A stretch of DNA of 64,000 nt, from the NCBI GenBank assembly GCA_020630015.1, contig JAHDCF010000001.1, positions 19,946 to 83,945 of the forward strand, read 5' to 3'. The DNA is from Planktomarina sp. (GTDB lineage Bacteria; Pseudomonadota; Alphaproteobacteria; Rhodobacterales; Rhodobacteraceae). Shown here piece by piece: positions 46,354 through 58,905 of the stretch. The position numbers and the translations under genes are program-made. The notes below the pieces were generated by a model, which saw only the letters and a list, made by a program, of their open reading frames with translations, was not told the origin of the DNA and did no database searches. Within the stretch, counting starts at the first letter, position 1, and every line of letters starts with the position of its first letter.

Positions 46354-47201
46354 TCCGCACTCGATTTGCGCCTTCGCCCACAGGGCCACTGCATCTGGGG
46401 CACGCCTATTCTGCAATTATTTCTGAAAATGTGGCGACCAAAATGGGTGGTGAATTCTTCTTGCGGATCGAAGATTTGGATCAATCTCGTGCGCGTCCAC
46501 ATTGGGAAGAACAGATCTATCAAGATCTGCATTGGTTGGGGGTTAATTGGACTGCGCCAGTGATCCGGCAATCGGATCGGTCCATGCAATACCAAGCCGC
46601 ATTACAAAAGCTGTGGGATCTTGATCTCTTGTACCCTTGCACATGCACGCGAAAAGATATCAAAAATGCAGCACAAGCCCCGCAAGAAGGCGACAGCCCC
46701 CCTGTTGGGCCAGATGGGGTTATCTATCCCGGCACATGTCGCCACAAGCCGCGCTCCAAAAACATACCCAATGATGTGGCCTTGCGTCTCAACATGAAAA
46801 ACGCCCACAGCATCGAAATAGAATTTCGATCCGGCCGGGCCGAATTTCCAGAACATATCACGACCCAAAAGGTGACGCCTGAGGAAACAATTGCCACCGT
46901 CGGGGATCCTGTTCTGGCCCGCACAGGAATGTCTGCAGCCTATCATTTGGCAGTGGTGGTGGATGATGCCGAAACCGGCATTACGCATATTACACGCGGA
47001 CAAGACTTGTTTGATGCCACAAAGATTCATGTGGTGGTACAAAACTGCCTCGGATTGGCCACACCCATTTACCTTCACCACGATCTTATTCGTGATGAAC
47101 ACGGAAAACGGCTGGCAAAGCGCGATGATTCCAAATCAATCGAAAAGTTCCGATCTGAAGGTTACACGCCAACCGACATACGTAAAACGATTGGGTTTTA
47201 G
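46350..47201 (+). CDS. gluQ: Glutamyl-Q tRNA(Asp) synthetase
   Basis: A 283-residue paralogue of the glutamyl-tRNA synthetase catalytic core that attaches glutamate to queuosine in tRNA(Asp). The HIGH-like motif is PSPTGPLHLGHAYSA (residues 8-22), the KMSKS-like motif KRLAKRDDSKS, and the zinc site YPCTCTR with TCRHK. The anticodon-binding domain is absent, as expected. The start is GTG overlapping the methyltransferase stop. Its own stop interlocks with that of convergent hisI. Confidence 0.94.
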   Translation: MIRTRFAPSPTGPLHLGHAYSAIISENVATKMGGEFFLRIEDLDQSRARPHWEEQIYQDLHWLGVNWTAPVIRQSDRSMQYQAALQKLWDLDLLYPCTCTRKDIKNAAQAPQEGDSPPVGPDGVIYPGTCRHKPRSKNIPNDVALRLNMKNAHSIEIEFRSGRAEFPEHITTQKVTPEETIATVGDPVLARTGMSAAYHLAVVVDDAETGITHITRGQDLFDATKIHVVVQNCLGLATPIYLHHDLIRDEHGKRLAKRDDSKSIEKFRSEGYTPTDIRKTIGF

Positions 47202-47554
47202 TTTTCGGGGCCAAAAAGTTCACGTTCTTGCCCGTCAACGATTGAGGTGAAAAAGCAGTTTCTACGGTTCGTGTGACAGGCCGCACCCGTTTGTCGAACA
47301 ATGGCCAAGACACAATCCCGATCACAATCAATGCGAATGTCGACGATTTCTTGGGTATGTCCACTTGTGGCGCCTTTGACCCAAAAGGATTGCCGCGAAC
47401 GTGACCAATAGGTCATTTTGCCTGTTTCCAACGTTCGTTGCAAAGCTTCGACATTGGCCCAGGCCATCATCAACACTTCTTGTGTATCCGCATCTTGGGC
47501 AATGACAGGGATCAATCCGCGCGCATCGTACTTAAGTGTTTCTAAATCAATCAC
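47198..47554 (-). CDS. hisI: Phosphoribosyl-AMP cyclohydrolase
   Basis: A 118-residue single-domain HisI for the third step of histidine synthesis. Metal ligands are in DIRIDCDRDCVLA (the three alternate aspartates and a cysteine) and GAACHTNRRNCFF (two zinc cysteines). The fused HisE domain is absent, as usual in alphaproteobacteria. It is divergent from the scaffold protein gene. Confidence 0.95.
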   Translation of the reverse strand: MIDLETLKYDARGLIPVIAQDADTQEVLMMAWANVEALQRTLETGKMTYWSRSRQSFWVKGATSGHTQEIVDIRIDCDRDCVLAIVRQTGAACHTNRRNCFFTSIVDGQERELFGPEN

Positions 47555-47620
47555 AGCTTTCCCCTTTTACATCGGGCTTTTCCGACCTACCTATGCCCAA
47601 GCACAAAAAAGGCCAAGCCC

Positions 47621-48067
47621 ATGGGCGCTGACGCAGATCTTATCAAGCTTTATTCTTCCAAAATTTTGGCTTTGGCAGCTGATCTTCCCCATGCTGGCAG
47701 ACTTCAATCCCCGCAAGGTTCAGCCATGTGCAGAAGCCCCCAATGCGGTTCAAAGGTCACTGTTGATCTGGTTTTGGATGACGCTGGCAAAATTCAATCC
47801 TTCGCCCAAGATGTGAAGGCTTGTGCCTTAGGTCAAGCAAGTGCCGCCATTTCTGGCGCTGTTATCTTTGGGGCAACACAAGCAACTGTTCAAAAAGCAC
47901 GAGACGAACTGGCAGAAATGTTAAATGGCGGCGGTGAAATTCCAGCTTCACCCTTTGAAGGATACGAAGTTTTAACCCCAGCGGTTGATTTCAAAAATCG
48001 CCACGCCTCAATCCTTTTGACATTGGATGCGACACTGGCAGCAATGGATGATGCACAATCCGAATAA
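47621..48067 (+). CDS. IscU/NifU-like Fe-S scaffold protein lacking the third cysteine
   Basis: A 148-residue protein of the NifU N-terminal/IscU fold. It has Cys42 (SPQCGSKVTVDL) and Cys68 (KACALGQASAA), two of the three cluster ligands. The third position, normally in a RHC motif, reads RHAS (Ala129). An additional Cys37 is present. It may therefore act differently from classical IscU, perhaps as a carrier or regulator. It lies upstream of a strong hairpin and convergent with a small SOS-type gene. Confidence 0.82.
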   Translation: MGADADLIKLYSSKILALAADLPHAGRLQSPQGSAMCRSPQCGSKVTVDLVLDDAGKIQSFAQDVKACALGQASAAISGAVIFGATQATVQKARDELAEMLNGGGEIPASPFEGYEVLTPAVDFKNRHASILLTLDATLAAMDDAQSE

Positions 48068-48103
48068 AAAAACCGCCGCACTTTGAACAATCAAAGGCGG
48101 CGG
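48066..48103 (-). terminator. Intrinsic terminator of the small-protein transcript
   Basis: CCGCCG and CTTTGA on the left (48073-48086) pair with TCAAAG and CGGCGG on the right (48091-48103) around ACAA, with a small internal bulge. Read on the minus strand, the stem is followed by seven U (A7 at 48066-48072 on the plus strand), a textbook terminator. It can also form a hairpin just after the IscU-like gene stop on the plus strand. Confidence 0.85.
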
Positions 48104-48186
48104 GCAAGTAAGCACAAAATCGCAAGGGACCCGGAAATCATTCCCATCACCAAAAGGCAGAACAGATGGGAAATAATGCGCATCAT
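48091..48186 (-). CDS. Possible second tiny hydrophobic peptide in the same transcript
   Basis: A 31-codon frame (MMRIISHLFCLLVMG, then ISGSLAILCLLARRL) ends inside the terminator stem. It would be a single membrane helix with a basic tail. I see no Shine-Dalgarno before the ATG, and GC and length allow chance, so this is a weak call. Two 16-base near-identical copies (48145-48160 and 48181-48196, CATCAyCAAAAGGCAG) flank its start region with a 36-base period. The remaining sequence 48187-48242 shows nothing I can name. Confidence 0.2.
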   Translation of the reverse strand: MMRIISHLFCLLVMGMISGSLAILCLLARRL

Positions 48187-48242
48187 CAAAAGGCAGTAGG
48201 AAGATGCGCGCCGGTGCGTCTGTGCAGGCAGAAAAGCGAAAA

Positions 48243-48356
48243 TTAGAAGTTTGGAATGAACAACCCGATGTAAAGCATTGACATCAAAGCGAAAACACCA
48301 ATCGCATCTTTTATTGCGGCGACGGTTTCTGGGTTCTTTTTAAGTGCATTTTTCAT
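48243..48356 (-). CDS. 37-residue single-pass membrane protein, SOS-box controlled
   Basis: An intact small gene too short for usual ORF lists. The protein has a basic, helical N-terminus (MKNALKKNPETVAAIKDA), one membrane segment (IGVFALMSMLYIGLFI) and a short end (PNF). A GAGAG Shine-Dalgarno-like sequence lies six bases upstream of the ATG. A LexA-type direct repeat is 66 bases upstream, and a strong terminator follows on the same strand. Size, topology and SOS control recall Caulobacter SidA, a 29-residue inner membrane division inhibitor, though there is no sequence likeness I can assert. It lies between the IscU-like gene and recG. Confidence 0.65.
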   Translation of the reverse strand: MKNALKKNPETVAAIKDAIGVFALMSMLYIGLFIPNF

Positions 48357-48421
48357 GGGCTGCTCTCAATCATTTTTTCTTTTGTTGCGTCTTTGTTCTC
48401 ATTTTCACCCTCATTTGTAAA

Positions 48422-48446
48422 GAACTTTTTAAGAACATTTGTGAAC
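48422..48446 (-). promoter_or_regulatory. LexA (SOS) box of alphaproteobacterial type
   Basis: GAAC (48422-48425), seven bases, GAAC (48433-48436): on the minus strand this is GTTC-N7-GTTC, the alphaproteobacterial LexA consensus. A third GAAC at 48443-48446 follows at a spacing of six. The box lies 66 bases before the 37-codon gene and just after the recG stop, with -35/-10-like sequences (TTCACA, TTTACA) bracketing it on the minus strand. Confidence 0.6.
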
Positions 48447-48452
48447 AAAATG

Positions 48453-52735
<4,283 letters not shown>

Positions 52736-52752
52736 TTAAGCCAAGATGGATA

Positions 52753-53466
52753 TCAGGCAAGTGCTGCCAATCGATGTTCCACATCCACCGGTTGCGGATC
52801 GCGCAGAACATATCCCCGCCCCCACACAGTTTCGATATAACTTTGACCATTGGTCGCATTGGCAAGTTTTTTGCGTAGTTTGCAAATGAACACGTCGATA
52901 ATTTTCAACTCAGGCTCATCCATTCCACCATAAAGGTGGTTCAAGAACATTTCCTTGGTCAAAGTTGTGCCTTTGCGCAGGCTTAACAATTCCAACATTT
53001 GATACTCTTTGCCGGTCAGATGGACAGGCTTGCCACACGCCTCCACCGTTTTGGCGTCCAAATTGATACACACATCCCCAATTTCGATAATGGATTGCGA
53101 ATGACCTTTGGATCGACGAATGATCGCATGAATTCTGGCAACAAGTTCGTCGCGATGAAATGGTTTGGTCAGGTAATCATCAGCGCCTGTTCCAAATCCA
53201 CGAATTTTGCTTTCAGTGTCCGAGTCTCCAGACAAAATTAGGATCGGTGTATCCACACGGGCCAAACGAAGTTGGCGAAGAACCTCATACCCGTTCATGT
53301 CTGGCAGGCCCAAGTCCAACAAGATCAAATCATAATCATAGAGCTTGGCAAGATCTAACCCTTCCTCGCCCAGATCTGTTGCATAAACATTAAGATCAGC
53401 ATGTCCCAGCATCATTTCAATGCTTTTGGATGTTGCTGGGTCATCTTCCACAAGAAGTATTCGCAT
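52753..53466 (-). CDS. ctrA: Cell cycle response regulator CtrA
   Basis: A 237-residue OmpR-family regulator. The receiver domain has the phospho-acceptor Asp51 ([11 protein letters not shown]), as in Caulobacter CtrA, and KPFHRDEL. The winged-helix DNA-binding domain has [18 protein letters not shown] and [22 protein letters not shown], nearly invariant in the family. In Rhodobacterales CtrA controls motility, gene transfer agents and some cell-cycle genes rather than being essential. A CtrA-like box lies 47 bases upstream of its start, consistent with autoregulation. Confidence 0.97.
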   Translation of the reverse strand: MRILLVEDDPATSKSIEMMLGHADLNVYATDLGEEGLDLAKLYDYDLILLDLGLPDMNGYEVLRQLRLARVDTPILILSGDSDTESKIRGFGTGADDYLTKPFHRDELVARIHAIIRRSKGHSQSIIEIGDVCINLDAKTVEACGKPVHLTGKEYQMLELLSLRKGTTLTKEMFLNHLYGGMDEPELKIIDVFICKLRKKLANATNGQSYIETVWGRGYVLRDPQPVDVEHRLAALA

Positions 53467-53512
53467 TCCATGCCCCCATATTGCGGTATGGTTGTATTAA
53501 GACTTAGAATGG

Positions 53513-53527
53513 TTAACCACACGTTAC
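53513..53527. promoter_or_regulatory. CtrA-box-like site upstream of ctrA
   Basis: TTAA-N7-TTAC (53513-53516 and 53524-53527) is one mismatch from the consensus TTAA-N7-TTAA, between the ctrA start and the sciP stop. CtrA autoregulation from such a site is known in Caulobacter. Confidence 0.45.
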
Positions 53528-53554
53528 CCGTTATATTATTATTTGATATGCACT

Positions 53555-53833
53555 TTAAGGTTGTCTGTAAATCTTTGTTTTTGTCACCCGCAAACCAGCC
53601 TGTCCAAATTGGCGGAAACTTGCGCACCAGCTGTCAAATTCTTCTTCAGAAAGATCATATCTTTCAAGTGCATCACGACGACTGATTAATTCGAAATAGA
53701 CCGCTTTCACCAGCAACGCCTTGCGCGACGCAACCCATCTCACTATCGATTCATCTGGCAAATCGGCTTGCGAAATAATTGTTCCATCGGGTAATTTAAC
53801 TGCTCGTGGGAAAGAAGTTTTTTTAATGTACAC
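53555..53833 (-). CDS. sciP: CtrA inhibitor SciP (DUF1153)
   Basis: A 92-residue helix-turn-helix protein that in Caulobacter binds CtrA and blocks transcription from CtrA promoters. The family core is visible as AVKLPDGTIISQADLPDESIVRWVASRKA and ALERYDLSEEEFDSW. I choose GTG at 53831-53833 because GAGAGG lies about nine bases upstream; the longer open frame to 53866 reads through that ribosome site. It lies upstream of ctrA on the same strand, so the regulator and its inhibitor are neighbours. Confidence 0.88.
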   Translation of the reverse strand: MYIKKTSFPRAVKLPDGTIISQADLPDESIVRWVASRKALLVKAVYFELISRRDALERYDLSEEEFDSWCASFRQFGQAGLRVTKTKIYRQP

Positions 53834-53930
53834 TTGCGCCCACCTCTCACATATCCCAATTACCAAATAAGCCGTTGGCCATTTAAAGACTGGTGAAGGC
53901 TCACAGTGGGAAATCGATCAAATTTGTCGT

Positions 53931-53947
53931 TATTTTCATTGAAAATA
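53931..53947. promoter_or_regulatory. Inverted repeat just upstream of mnmA
   Basis: TATTTTC-ATT-GAAAATA is a perfect seven-base inverted repeat, ending 13 bases before the mnmA ATG and adjacent to its AAGGA ribosome site. It could be an operator or a weak leader hairpin; A/T-richness makes chance possible. Confidence 0.3.
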
Positions 53948-53960
53948 AAAAGGATACGTC

Positions 53961-55106
53961 ATGCCTGCGTCCATTTTGGACAAACCCCTTAATTCCCTGG
54001 GATTTGCAAAATCCCCCGCTGACACCCGTGTTGTTGTGGCAATGTCAGGTGGCGTCGACAGCTCTGTCGTGGCGGCGGAATTGGCGTTGCAAGGATATGA
54101 TGTGGTGGGTGTCACTTTGCAACTTTATGATCACGGTGCGGCCCTTGCCAAAAAAGGTGCCTGCTGTGCGGGCATTGATATTCACGACGCTCGGCGCGTG
54201 GCTGAACAGTTGAATTTCCCCCATTATGTTCTTGATTACGAGAATATTTTTAAAGATGCCGTCATCGATGAATTCGCTGACAGTTATCTTTCTGGGGCAA
54301 CCCCGGTTCCCTGCATTCGGTGCAATGAAAGGGTTAAATTCAAAGACCTAATGCAAACTGCGCGTGATCTTGATGCGGATTGCATGGCCACGGGTCATTA
54401 TATTCAACGCAAAATGGGTTCTTCAAAAGCGGAACTTCATCGCGCCGCTGATCCTGTTCGCGATCAAAGCTATTTTTTGTTTTCCACAACCCAAGATCAA
54501 TTGGATTTCTTGCGATTTCCTTTGGGACACTTGGCATCTAAGGCGGAAACCCGGGCTTTGGCGGAAAAACATGGCTTGTCGGTTGCCGACAAACCCGACA
54601 GCCAAGACATTTGTTTTGTTCCAAATGGTGACTACGCGGCAGTGATAGAAAAATTGCGGCCCGGCTCTGCGCAACCGGGTGACATCGTTGATGTGTCAGG
54701 TAACGTTCTTGGGCAACATGATGGCGTAATTCATTACACAATCGGCCAACGACGCGGTTTGAAAATAGGTGGTCTAAAAGACCCACTTTACGTGGTAAAA
54801 TTGGACGTCGACAAGCGTCACGTTATCGTCGGCCCAAAAGAGCTTTTGGCAACCAGAACCATCCAGATCAAAGAAGTTAACTGGTTAGGTGATGCTGATT
54901 TCGACGCATCAAAACGCCATGACGTTCTGGTAAAGGTGCGATCAACGCGCCCCCCGACAGAGGCCGTGGTTATCCCGAATTCCTCAACGACCGCCAGCGT
55001 TGAATTGGTGGTTGCAGAACAAGGCATCGCCGCCGGTCAGGCTTGTGTATTTTACGCGCCTGATGGCGAACGCGTTTTGGGTGGTGGTTGGATTACTTCT
55101 TCGTAA
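53961..55106 (+). CDS. mnmA: tRNA-specific 2-thiouridylase MnmA
   Basis: A 381-residue enzyme that thiolates the wobble uridine of Lys, Glu and Gln tRNAs. The PP-loop is SGGVDSS (29-35). The catalytic cysteines are Cys121 ([11 protein letters not shown]) and Cys218 ([10 protein letters not shown]). An AAGGA ribosome site lies shortly upstream. Its 3' end overlaps the convergent lpxB gene by 14 bases. Confidence 0.96.
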   Translation: MPASILDKPLNSLGFAKSPADTRVVVAMSGGVDSSVVAAELALQGYDVVGVTLQLYDHGAALAKKGACCAGIDIHDARRVAEQLNFPHYVLDYENIFKDAVIDEFADSYLSGATPVPCIRCNERVKFKDLMQTARDLDADCMATGHYIQRKMGSSKAELHRAADPVRDQSYFLFSTTQDQLDFLRFPLGHLASKAETRALAEKHGLSVADKPDSQDICFVPNGDYAAVIEKLRPGSAQPGDIVDVSGNVLGQHDGVIHYTIGQRRGLKIGGLKDPLYVVKLDVDKRHVIVGPKELLATRTIQIKEVNWLGDADFDASKRHDVLVKVRSTRPPTEAVVIPNSSTTASVELVVAEQGIAAGQACVFYAPDGERVLGGGWITSS

Positions 55107-56235
55107 AATCCAATACAGATTTTGCGGCGCGCAAACCCGGATGATCCTGCCCGCGCCCCAATCTTTCCATCGTCAAATCCAAAGCCGATCTTTGTTTATC
55201 AGGGTGTGACAGAGCCTGGTCGAGGGCTGGGATAATGTTTTCGGCCTGACAATCGGCCCCAATGAATTCTGGAACATCGCGCGTTTCGGAAACCAAATTT
55301 ACCAGTGTCACCGTATCGGTCAGCAACATTCTGCTGATAATGAGGCGTGAAAACCATTGCATATCATAGGCAATTATCATCGGCGTCCCAACAGAGGCTA
55401 ATTCCAAAGATACCGTCCCGGATGCGGCCAGGGCGACATCACAGGCTGCAAAAGCAATGCGCCTTTGTTGCAATCCACCTTCTGCAGGGGCAGGCAAAAT
55501 ACGAAACGGTCTTTTAAATCCATCCAAGTGCTTCGCAATTCCATTTTGCAAGTGTGGAAGAGTTGGAAACAGGAACGTCATTCCAGAAAATTCTGGCGCC
55601 TCGATCACGTTTCGAAACACAGGCATCAAACGATCAATTTCCGAATTTCTTGATCCAGGCAAAACCGCCAAACAAGATGCTGCACCCAAATCATGTTGAT
55701 CACGAAACTCTGTAAGCTGTGTTTTTGTAATTGGCGGATCAACCGCGGCTGGATGCCCCACAAAATCACAACTCATTCCCGCGCGGTGCATGAACGGTGG
55801 TTCAAACGGCAACAATGCCAGAACATGATCAATATATGTGGCCATTTTTGCGGCGCGGCCTGCGCGCCATGCCCAAACTGTGGGCGCTACATAATGAACT
55901 GTCGGTATGTTTTTGATTTCTTTTACTTTTTTTGCGACACGCAGCGAGAATTCAGGAGCATCAATTGTCAAAACCATATCTGCCCTCCATTCAATCGCCG
56001 CTTGCGCGGTTTCACGAATGCGTTTCTTAAAATGAAAATATTTGGGCAGAATTTCTGCGATCCCCATGACCGATAATTCATCCATTGGAAACAAGCTTTT
56101 CAGACCGTGCTGTCCCATCAAAGGCCCACCGACCCCCGCAAATTCGATGGTCGGATACAAAGATTTTAATCCTGACATCAGATCCGCGCCCAAACGATCG
56201 CCGGATGCCTCACCTGCGGTTAAAAATATCTTCAT
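55093..56235 (-). CDS. lpxB: Lipid-A-disaccharide synthase
   Basis: A 380-residue GT19 glycosyltransferase that joins lipid X to UDP-diacylglucosamine. It has [17 protein letters not shown] at the N-terminus, [12 protein letters not shown] and [10 protein letters not shown], and [23 protein letters not shown] near the C-terminus. ATG 56233-56235 overlaps the lpxI stop (ATGA); the TTG at 56244 is not needed. It is the last gene of the minus-strand cluster. Confidence 0.95.
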   Translation of the reverse strand: MKIFLTAGEASGDRLGADLMSGLKSLYPTIEFAGVGGPLMGQHGLKSLFPMDELSVMGIAEILPKYFHFKKRIRETAQAAIEWRADMVLTIDAPEFSLRVAKKVKEIKNIPTVHYVAPTVWAWRAGRAAKMATYIDHVLALLPFEPPFMHRAGMSCDFVGHPAAVDPPITKTQLTEFRDQHDLGAASCLAVLPGSRNSEIDRLMPVFRNVIEAPEFSGMTFLFPTLPHLQNGIAKHLDGFKRPFRILPAPAEGGLQQRRIAFAACDVALAASGTVSLELASVGTPMIIAYDMQWFSRLIISRMLLTDTVTLVNLVSETRDVPEFIGADCQAENIIPALDQALSHPDKQRSALDLTMERLGRGQDHPGLRAAKSVLDFTKK

Positions 56236-57032
56236 GACGGCCAAGTGGCGATATGAACAATCAAATCCATGTCTGTTGCTTTCTTGGCCACCTTCTCCGG
56301 GTCGATGATCAAGGCTTGACCGTGATGTACCACCACACCATGTAAACCGGCCCGTTGAAGATTGTCTAAAGTATCAACACCAATGGTTGGCAAATCAACA
56401 CGACGATCCTGTTTTGGCTTGGCCGCTTTCACCAACAGACCGCCTTTGGGAAAACGTTCAGTTCGGTTTTGCAAGCTGTCCAACATCCAATCGGTTCCCC
56501 CGACGGCTTCTATGGCCAAGACTTGCCCTTGGGACACAACACATGCTTGTCCAACATCAAGATCGCCAATTGTGTTGATCACATCTTGTGCGCGCGCAAT
56601 GTCCATTTGATCTTGTTTAGAAACCTGCAAGGATCCAAGGGGGCCAGCTTTTGCCAAAAATTCTGGGACAAACTCGTCCGCGCCGCGAACTTTGAAACCA
56701 GCGGTTTCAAAAACCTCTATCACAGTGCGAAGAGCACGATCGTCACCCGTTTTTAATGCCTCTAAGATTCGAGGCACCAGCGGTGCTGTGGCCTGATCAA
56801 TTTTGCTGGGATCAAGTCTTGGGCGCGTGATTGATCCTGCGAAACACACTTCAAAAACCCCAGCAGCGGCAAGTTTTTGAAGTAACGTTCCAAGCGTTTC
56901 AAGGCTGAAGGATATTTCTGGCAAAAGCTCTGTCGGTGGACAATGATCCATCGCGGCAATCAAAGGCCACTTACCAGCACGGGATGCGACACGCGTTGGC
57001 AAATCGCCCTGCCCTGCGATCAACGCCAGCAT
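56232..57032 (-). CDS. lpxI: UDP-2,3-diacylglucosamine pyrophosphatase LpxI
   Basis: A 266-residue DUF1009 protein, the alphaproteobacterial replacement for LpxH, making lipid X from UDP-2,3-diacylglucosamine. It has LALIAGQGDLPTRVA at the start, FAGSITRPRLDP and the C-terminal domain AIEAVGGTDWML and PTIGVDTLDNLQRAGL. ATG 57030-57032 follows the lpxA stop by four bases. The lpxA-lpxI-lpxB order matches its step between LpxA/LpxD and LpxB. Confidence 0.93.
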   Translation of the reverse strand: MLALIAGQGDLPTRVASRAGKWPLIAAMDHCPPTELLPEISFSLETLGTLLQKLAAAGVFEVCFAGSITRPRLDPSKIDQATAPLVPRILEALKTGDDRALRTVIEVFETAGFKVRGADEFVPEFLAKAGPLGSLQVSKQDQMDIARAQDVINTIGDLDVGQACVVSQGQVLAIEAVGGTDWMLDSLQNRTERFPKGGLLVKAAKPKQDRRVDLPTIGVDTLDNLQRAGLHGVVVHHGQALIIDPEKVAKKATDMDLIVHIATWPS

Positions 57033-57036
57033 CGTA

Positions 57037-57837
57037 TCAGCCTGCACCCGGTGTGAGGTAGGAACGATCACTATCGCCCAAAACGAAGTTCACGATATCT
57101 TTGACATATTCGCTATCCGTTTCGTCCCCAAGACGTTTGGCACGGTCTTGAAAGGCACCTTCGCCCTGCGCCAACATTTGAAACGCAGCACGCAACGCTG
57201 TGATATCCGATCGGCTTACCCCCCGGCGTTTTAATCCCACAAGGTTCAGGCCAGACAACTCCCCACGTGGTGCCTGCACCAAGCCGAATGGTATGACATC
57301 GTTGGTAACCATGGTGACGGCGCCTATAATGGCCCCTTTACCGATGCGAACGTGTTGATGAACACCGCATAATCCGCCAACGATCACATCGTCTTCAATT
57401 TTACAATGCCCCGCAATCGCAGCAGAATTCACAAGGATCACCCGATTCCCGATCTGGGCGTCATGGGCCACATGACAGCCCGCCATCAAAAGACAGTCAT
57501 CACCAACACAGGTCAGGCCACCACCGCCCTTTGTACCTGTGTTGATAGTCACGTGTTCGCGAATGCGATTTCGCGCTCCAATCGTCAGCTGGGTTGCCTC
57601 TCCTTTAAATTTTTTGTCTTGAGGAATTTCACCAAGAACCGCAAAGGAGAACACAATAGTATCGTCACCAATTTCTGTTTGTCCCTTCACCACAACGTGC
57701 GATGACAAGATCACACCGGTGCCAAGGCGTACATCAGACCCCACCAAACAAAACGGTCCAATTTCACAATTGGCACCAATCACAGCGCCCTTTTCGATAT
57801 GGGCAGTTGGATGGATATCGGCAGAAGGATCGATCAT
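57037..57837 (-). CDS. lpxA: UDP-N-acetylglucosamine acyltransferase LpxA
   Basis: A 266-residue left-handed beta-helix acyltransferase, the first step of lipid A synthesis. Hexapeptide repeats fill the first 190 residues (for example HPTAHIEKGAVIGANCEIGP). The catalytic histidine lies in MAGCHVAHDAQIG. A helical C-terminus follows. It is six bases downstream of fabZ. Confidence 0.95.
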   Translation of the reverse strand: MIDPSADIHPTAHIEKGAVIGANCEIGPFCLVGSDVRLGTGVILSSHVVVKGQTEIGDDTIVFSFAVLGEIPQDKKFKGEATQLTIGARNRIREHVTINTGTKGGGGLTCVGDDCLLMAGCHVAHDAQIGNRVILVNSAAIAGHCKIEDDVIVGGLCGVHQHVRIGKGAIIGAVTMVTNDVIPFGLVQAPRGELSGLNLVGLKRRGVSRSDITALRAAFQMLAQGEGAFQDRAKRLGDETDSEYVKDIVNFVLGDSDRSYLTPGAG

Positions 57838-57843
57838 AATGGC

Positions 57844-58299
57844 TTAAGCTTCTGGAAGATCCATCATTGCGGTGAATTCAGCCTCAGCCGCCATTTCATC
57901 GCCAACCATTGCCCGGCCTTTGAATTTCCAAATCTTTGATCCACCGCGTAGCGTTTCAACAGTCATTTCCAAGACATCGCCGGGTATCACCTTCCGCCGG
58001 AACTTACATTTATCGATCGCCATAAAATAGATAAGAAAATCTTTGCCGGCCAAATTGTTGGTAACACCGGCCATCACAGCCGCGGTTTGCGCCATTGCCT
58101 CAACGATTGTTACGCCGGGCATAATCGGTGTTCCGGGAAAATGACCTTGGAAATGGGGTTCATTCATCGTGACATTTTTGATGCCCTTTGCCGACTTAAC
58201 CCCATCAATCTCGACAACTTTATCTACCAACAAAAACGGATACCGATGCGGCAAAATCGCTTGAATGTCTTGAATGTCTGCTTGCGCCAAATCTGCCAT
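57844..58299 (-). CDS. fabZ: 3-hydroxyacyl-ACP dehydratase FabZ
   Basis: A 151-residue hotdog-fold dehydratase of fatty acid elongation. It shows [13 protein letters not shown] and the active site [15 protein letters not shown] with the following [10 protein letters not shown] carrying the catalytic glutamate. ATG 58297-58299 ([13 protein letters not shown]) fits the family better than the upstream start at 58335. It competes with LpxA for hydroxyacyl-ACP, hence the shared operon. LpxD, which often sits between skp and fabZ, is absent here. Confidence 0.94.
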   Translation of the reverse strand: MADLAQADIQDIQAILPHRYPFLLVDKVVEIDGVKSAKGIKNVTMNEPHFQGHFPGTPIMPGVTIVEAMAQTAAVMAGVTNNLAGKDFLIYFMAIDKCKFRRKVIPGDVLEMTVETLRGGSKIWKFKGRAMVGDEMAAEAEFTAMMDLPEA

Positions 58300-58359
58300 G
58301 ATGTCCCTCAAGTGCTTTCCCAAAAGGCCTAACAAGTGACGTGCTCTGCCGCAAGCATC

Positions 58360-58905
58360 CTATTGATCTTCGCCTTTGTTCTGAGAACTTTCAAAGGCGG
58401 CATCAATCCTGTTTATCGCATCTTGTGTGATATCAGTTTCAGGCGCCCGAAACCGAACGCTGGCGGCTTCTAGCACAACCAATGCCCCACGTTCTTGCAT
58501 TATTTGGGCAACAAACGGTTCGATCGAAATGCCAAACTGTCGTCTTGCGGCGGCATTGGCTTGCTCAACTTGCCGTTCTTTTTCATCTTGATCACGCCGC
58601 GTTTGCCCTACTTTTTCATCAAATGCACGCGCCGCTGATTGAAATTCTTGCGGGGTCATTTCTGATTTTTTAAGGGTCAGATCGTTTTCTTCGGCCTGAA
58701 GTTCCGCCAAAAGACGTTCATTTTCTTGGCGCAGGGATTCTCTGATTTGTTCAACTTCTGCCCGCAAAGAAGCCCCAAAAATGGAGGTCTGATAAGCGCG
58801 CTCTGTGTCAATTACCAGGACAAGCGTTGCCTGTGCAAATGTTGCGGCAGCAAGAAAAGAAAATGCGGCGACCAGCAAAATCTGTTTTGCAAATCGCCCC
58901 ACCAT
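58360..58905 (-). CDS. skp: OmpH/Skp-family periplasmic chaperone
   Basis: A 181-residue exported protein. A signal peptide (LLVAAFSFLAAATFAQA) precedes VLVIDTERAYQTSIFG and a long charged coiled coil (about 45-120, with ESLRQENERLLAELQAEEND). Skp trimers hold unfolded outer membrane proteins before delivery to BamA. Its ATG overlaps the bamA stop (TGATG). Confidence 0.9.
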   Translation of the reverse strand: MVGRFAKQILLVAAFSFLAAATFAQATLVLVIDTERAYQTSIFGASLRAEVEQIRESLRQENERLLAELQAEENDLTLKKSEMTPQEFQSAARAFDEKVGQTRRDQDEKERQVEQANAAARRQFGISIEPFVAQIMQERGALVVLEAASVRFRAPETDITQDAINRIDAAFESSQNKGEDQ

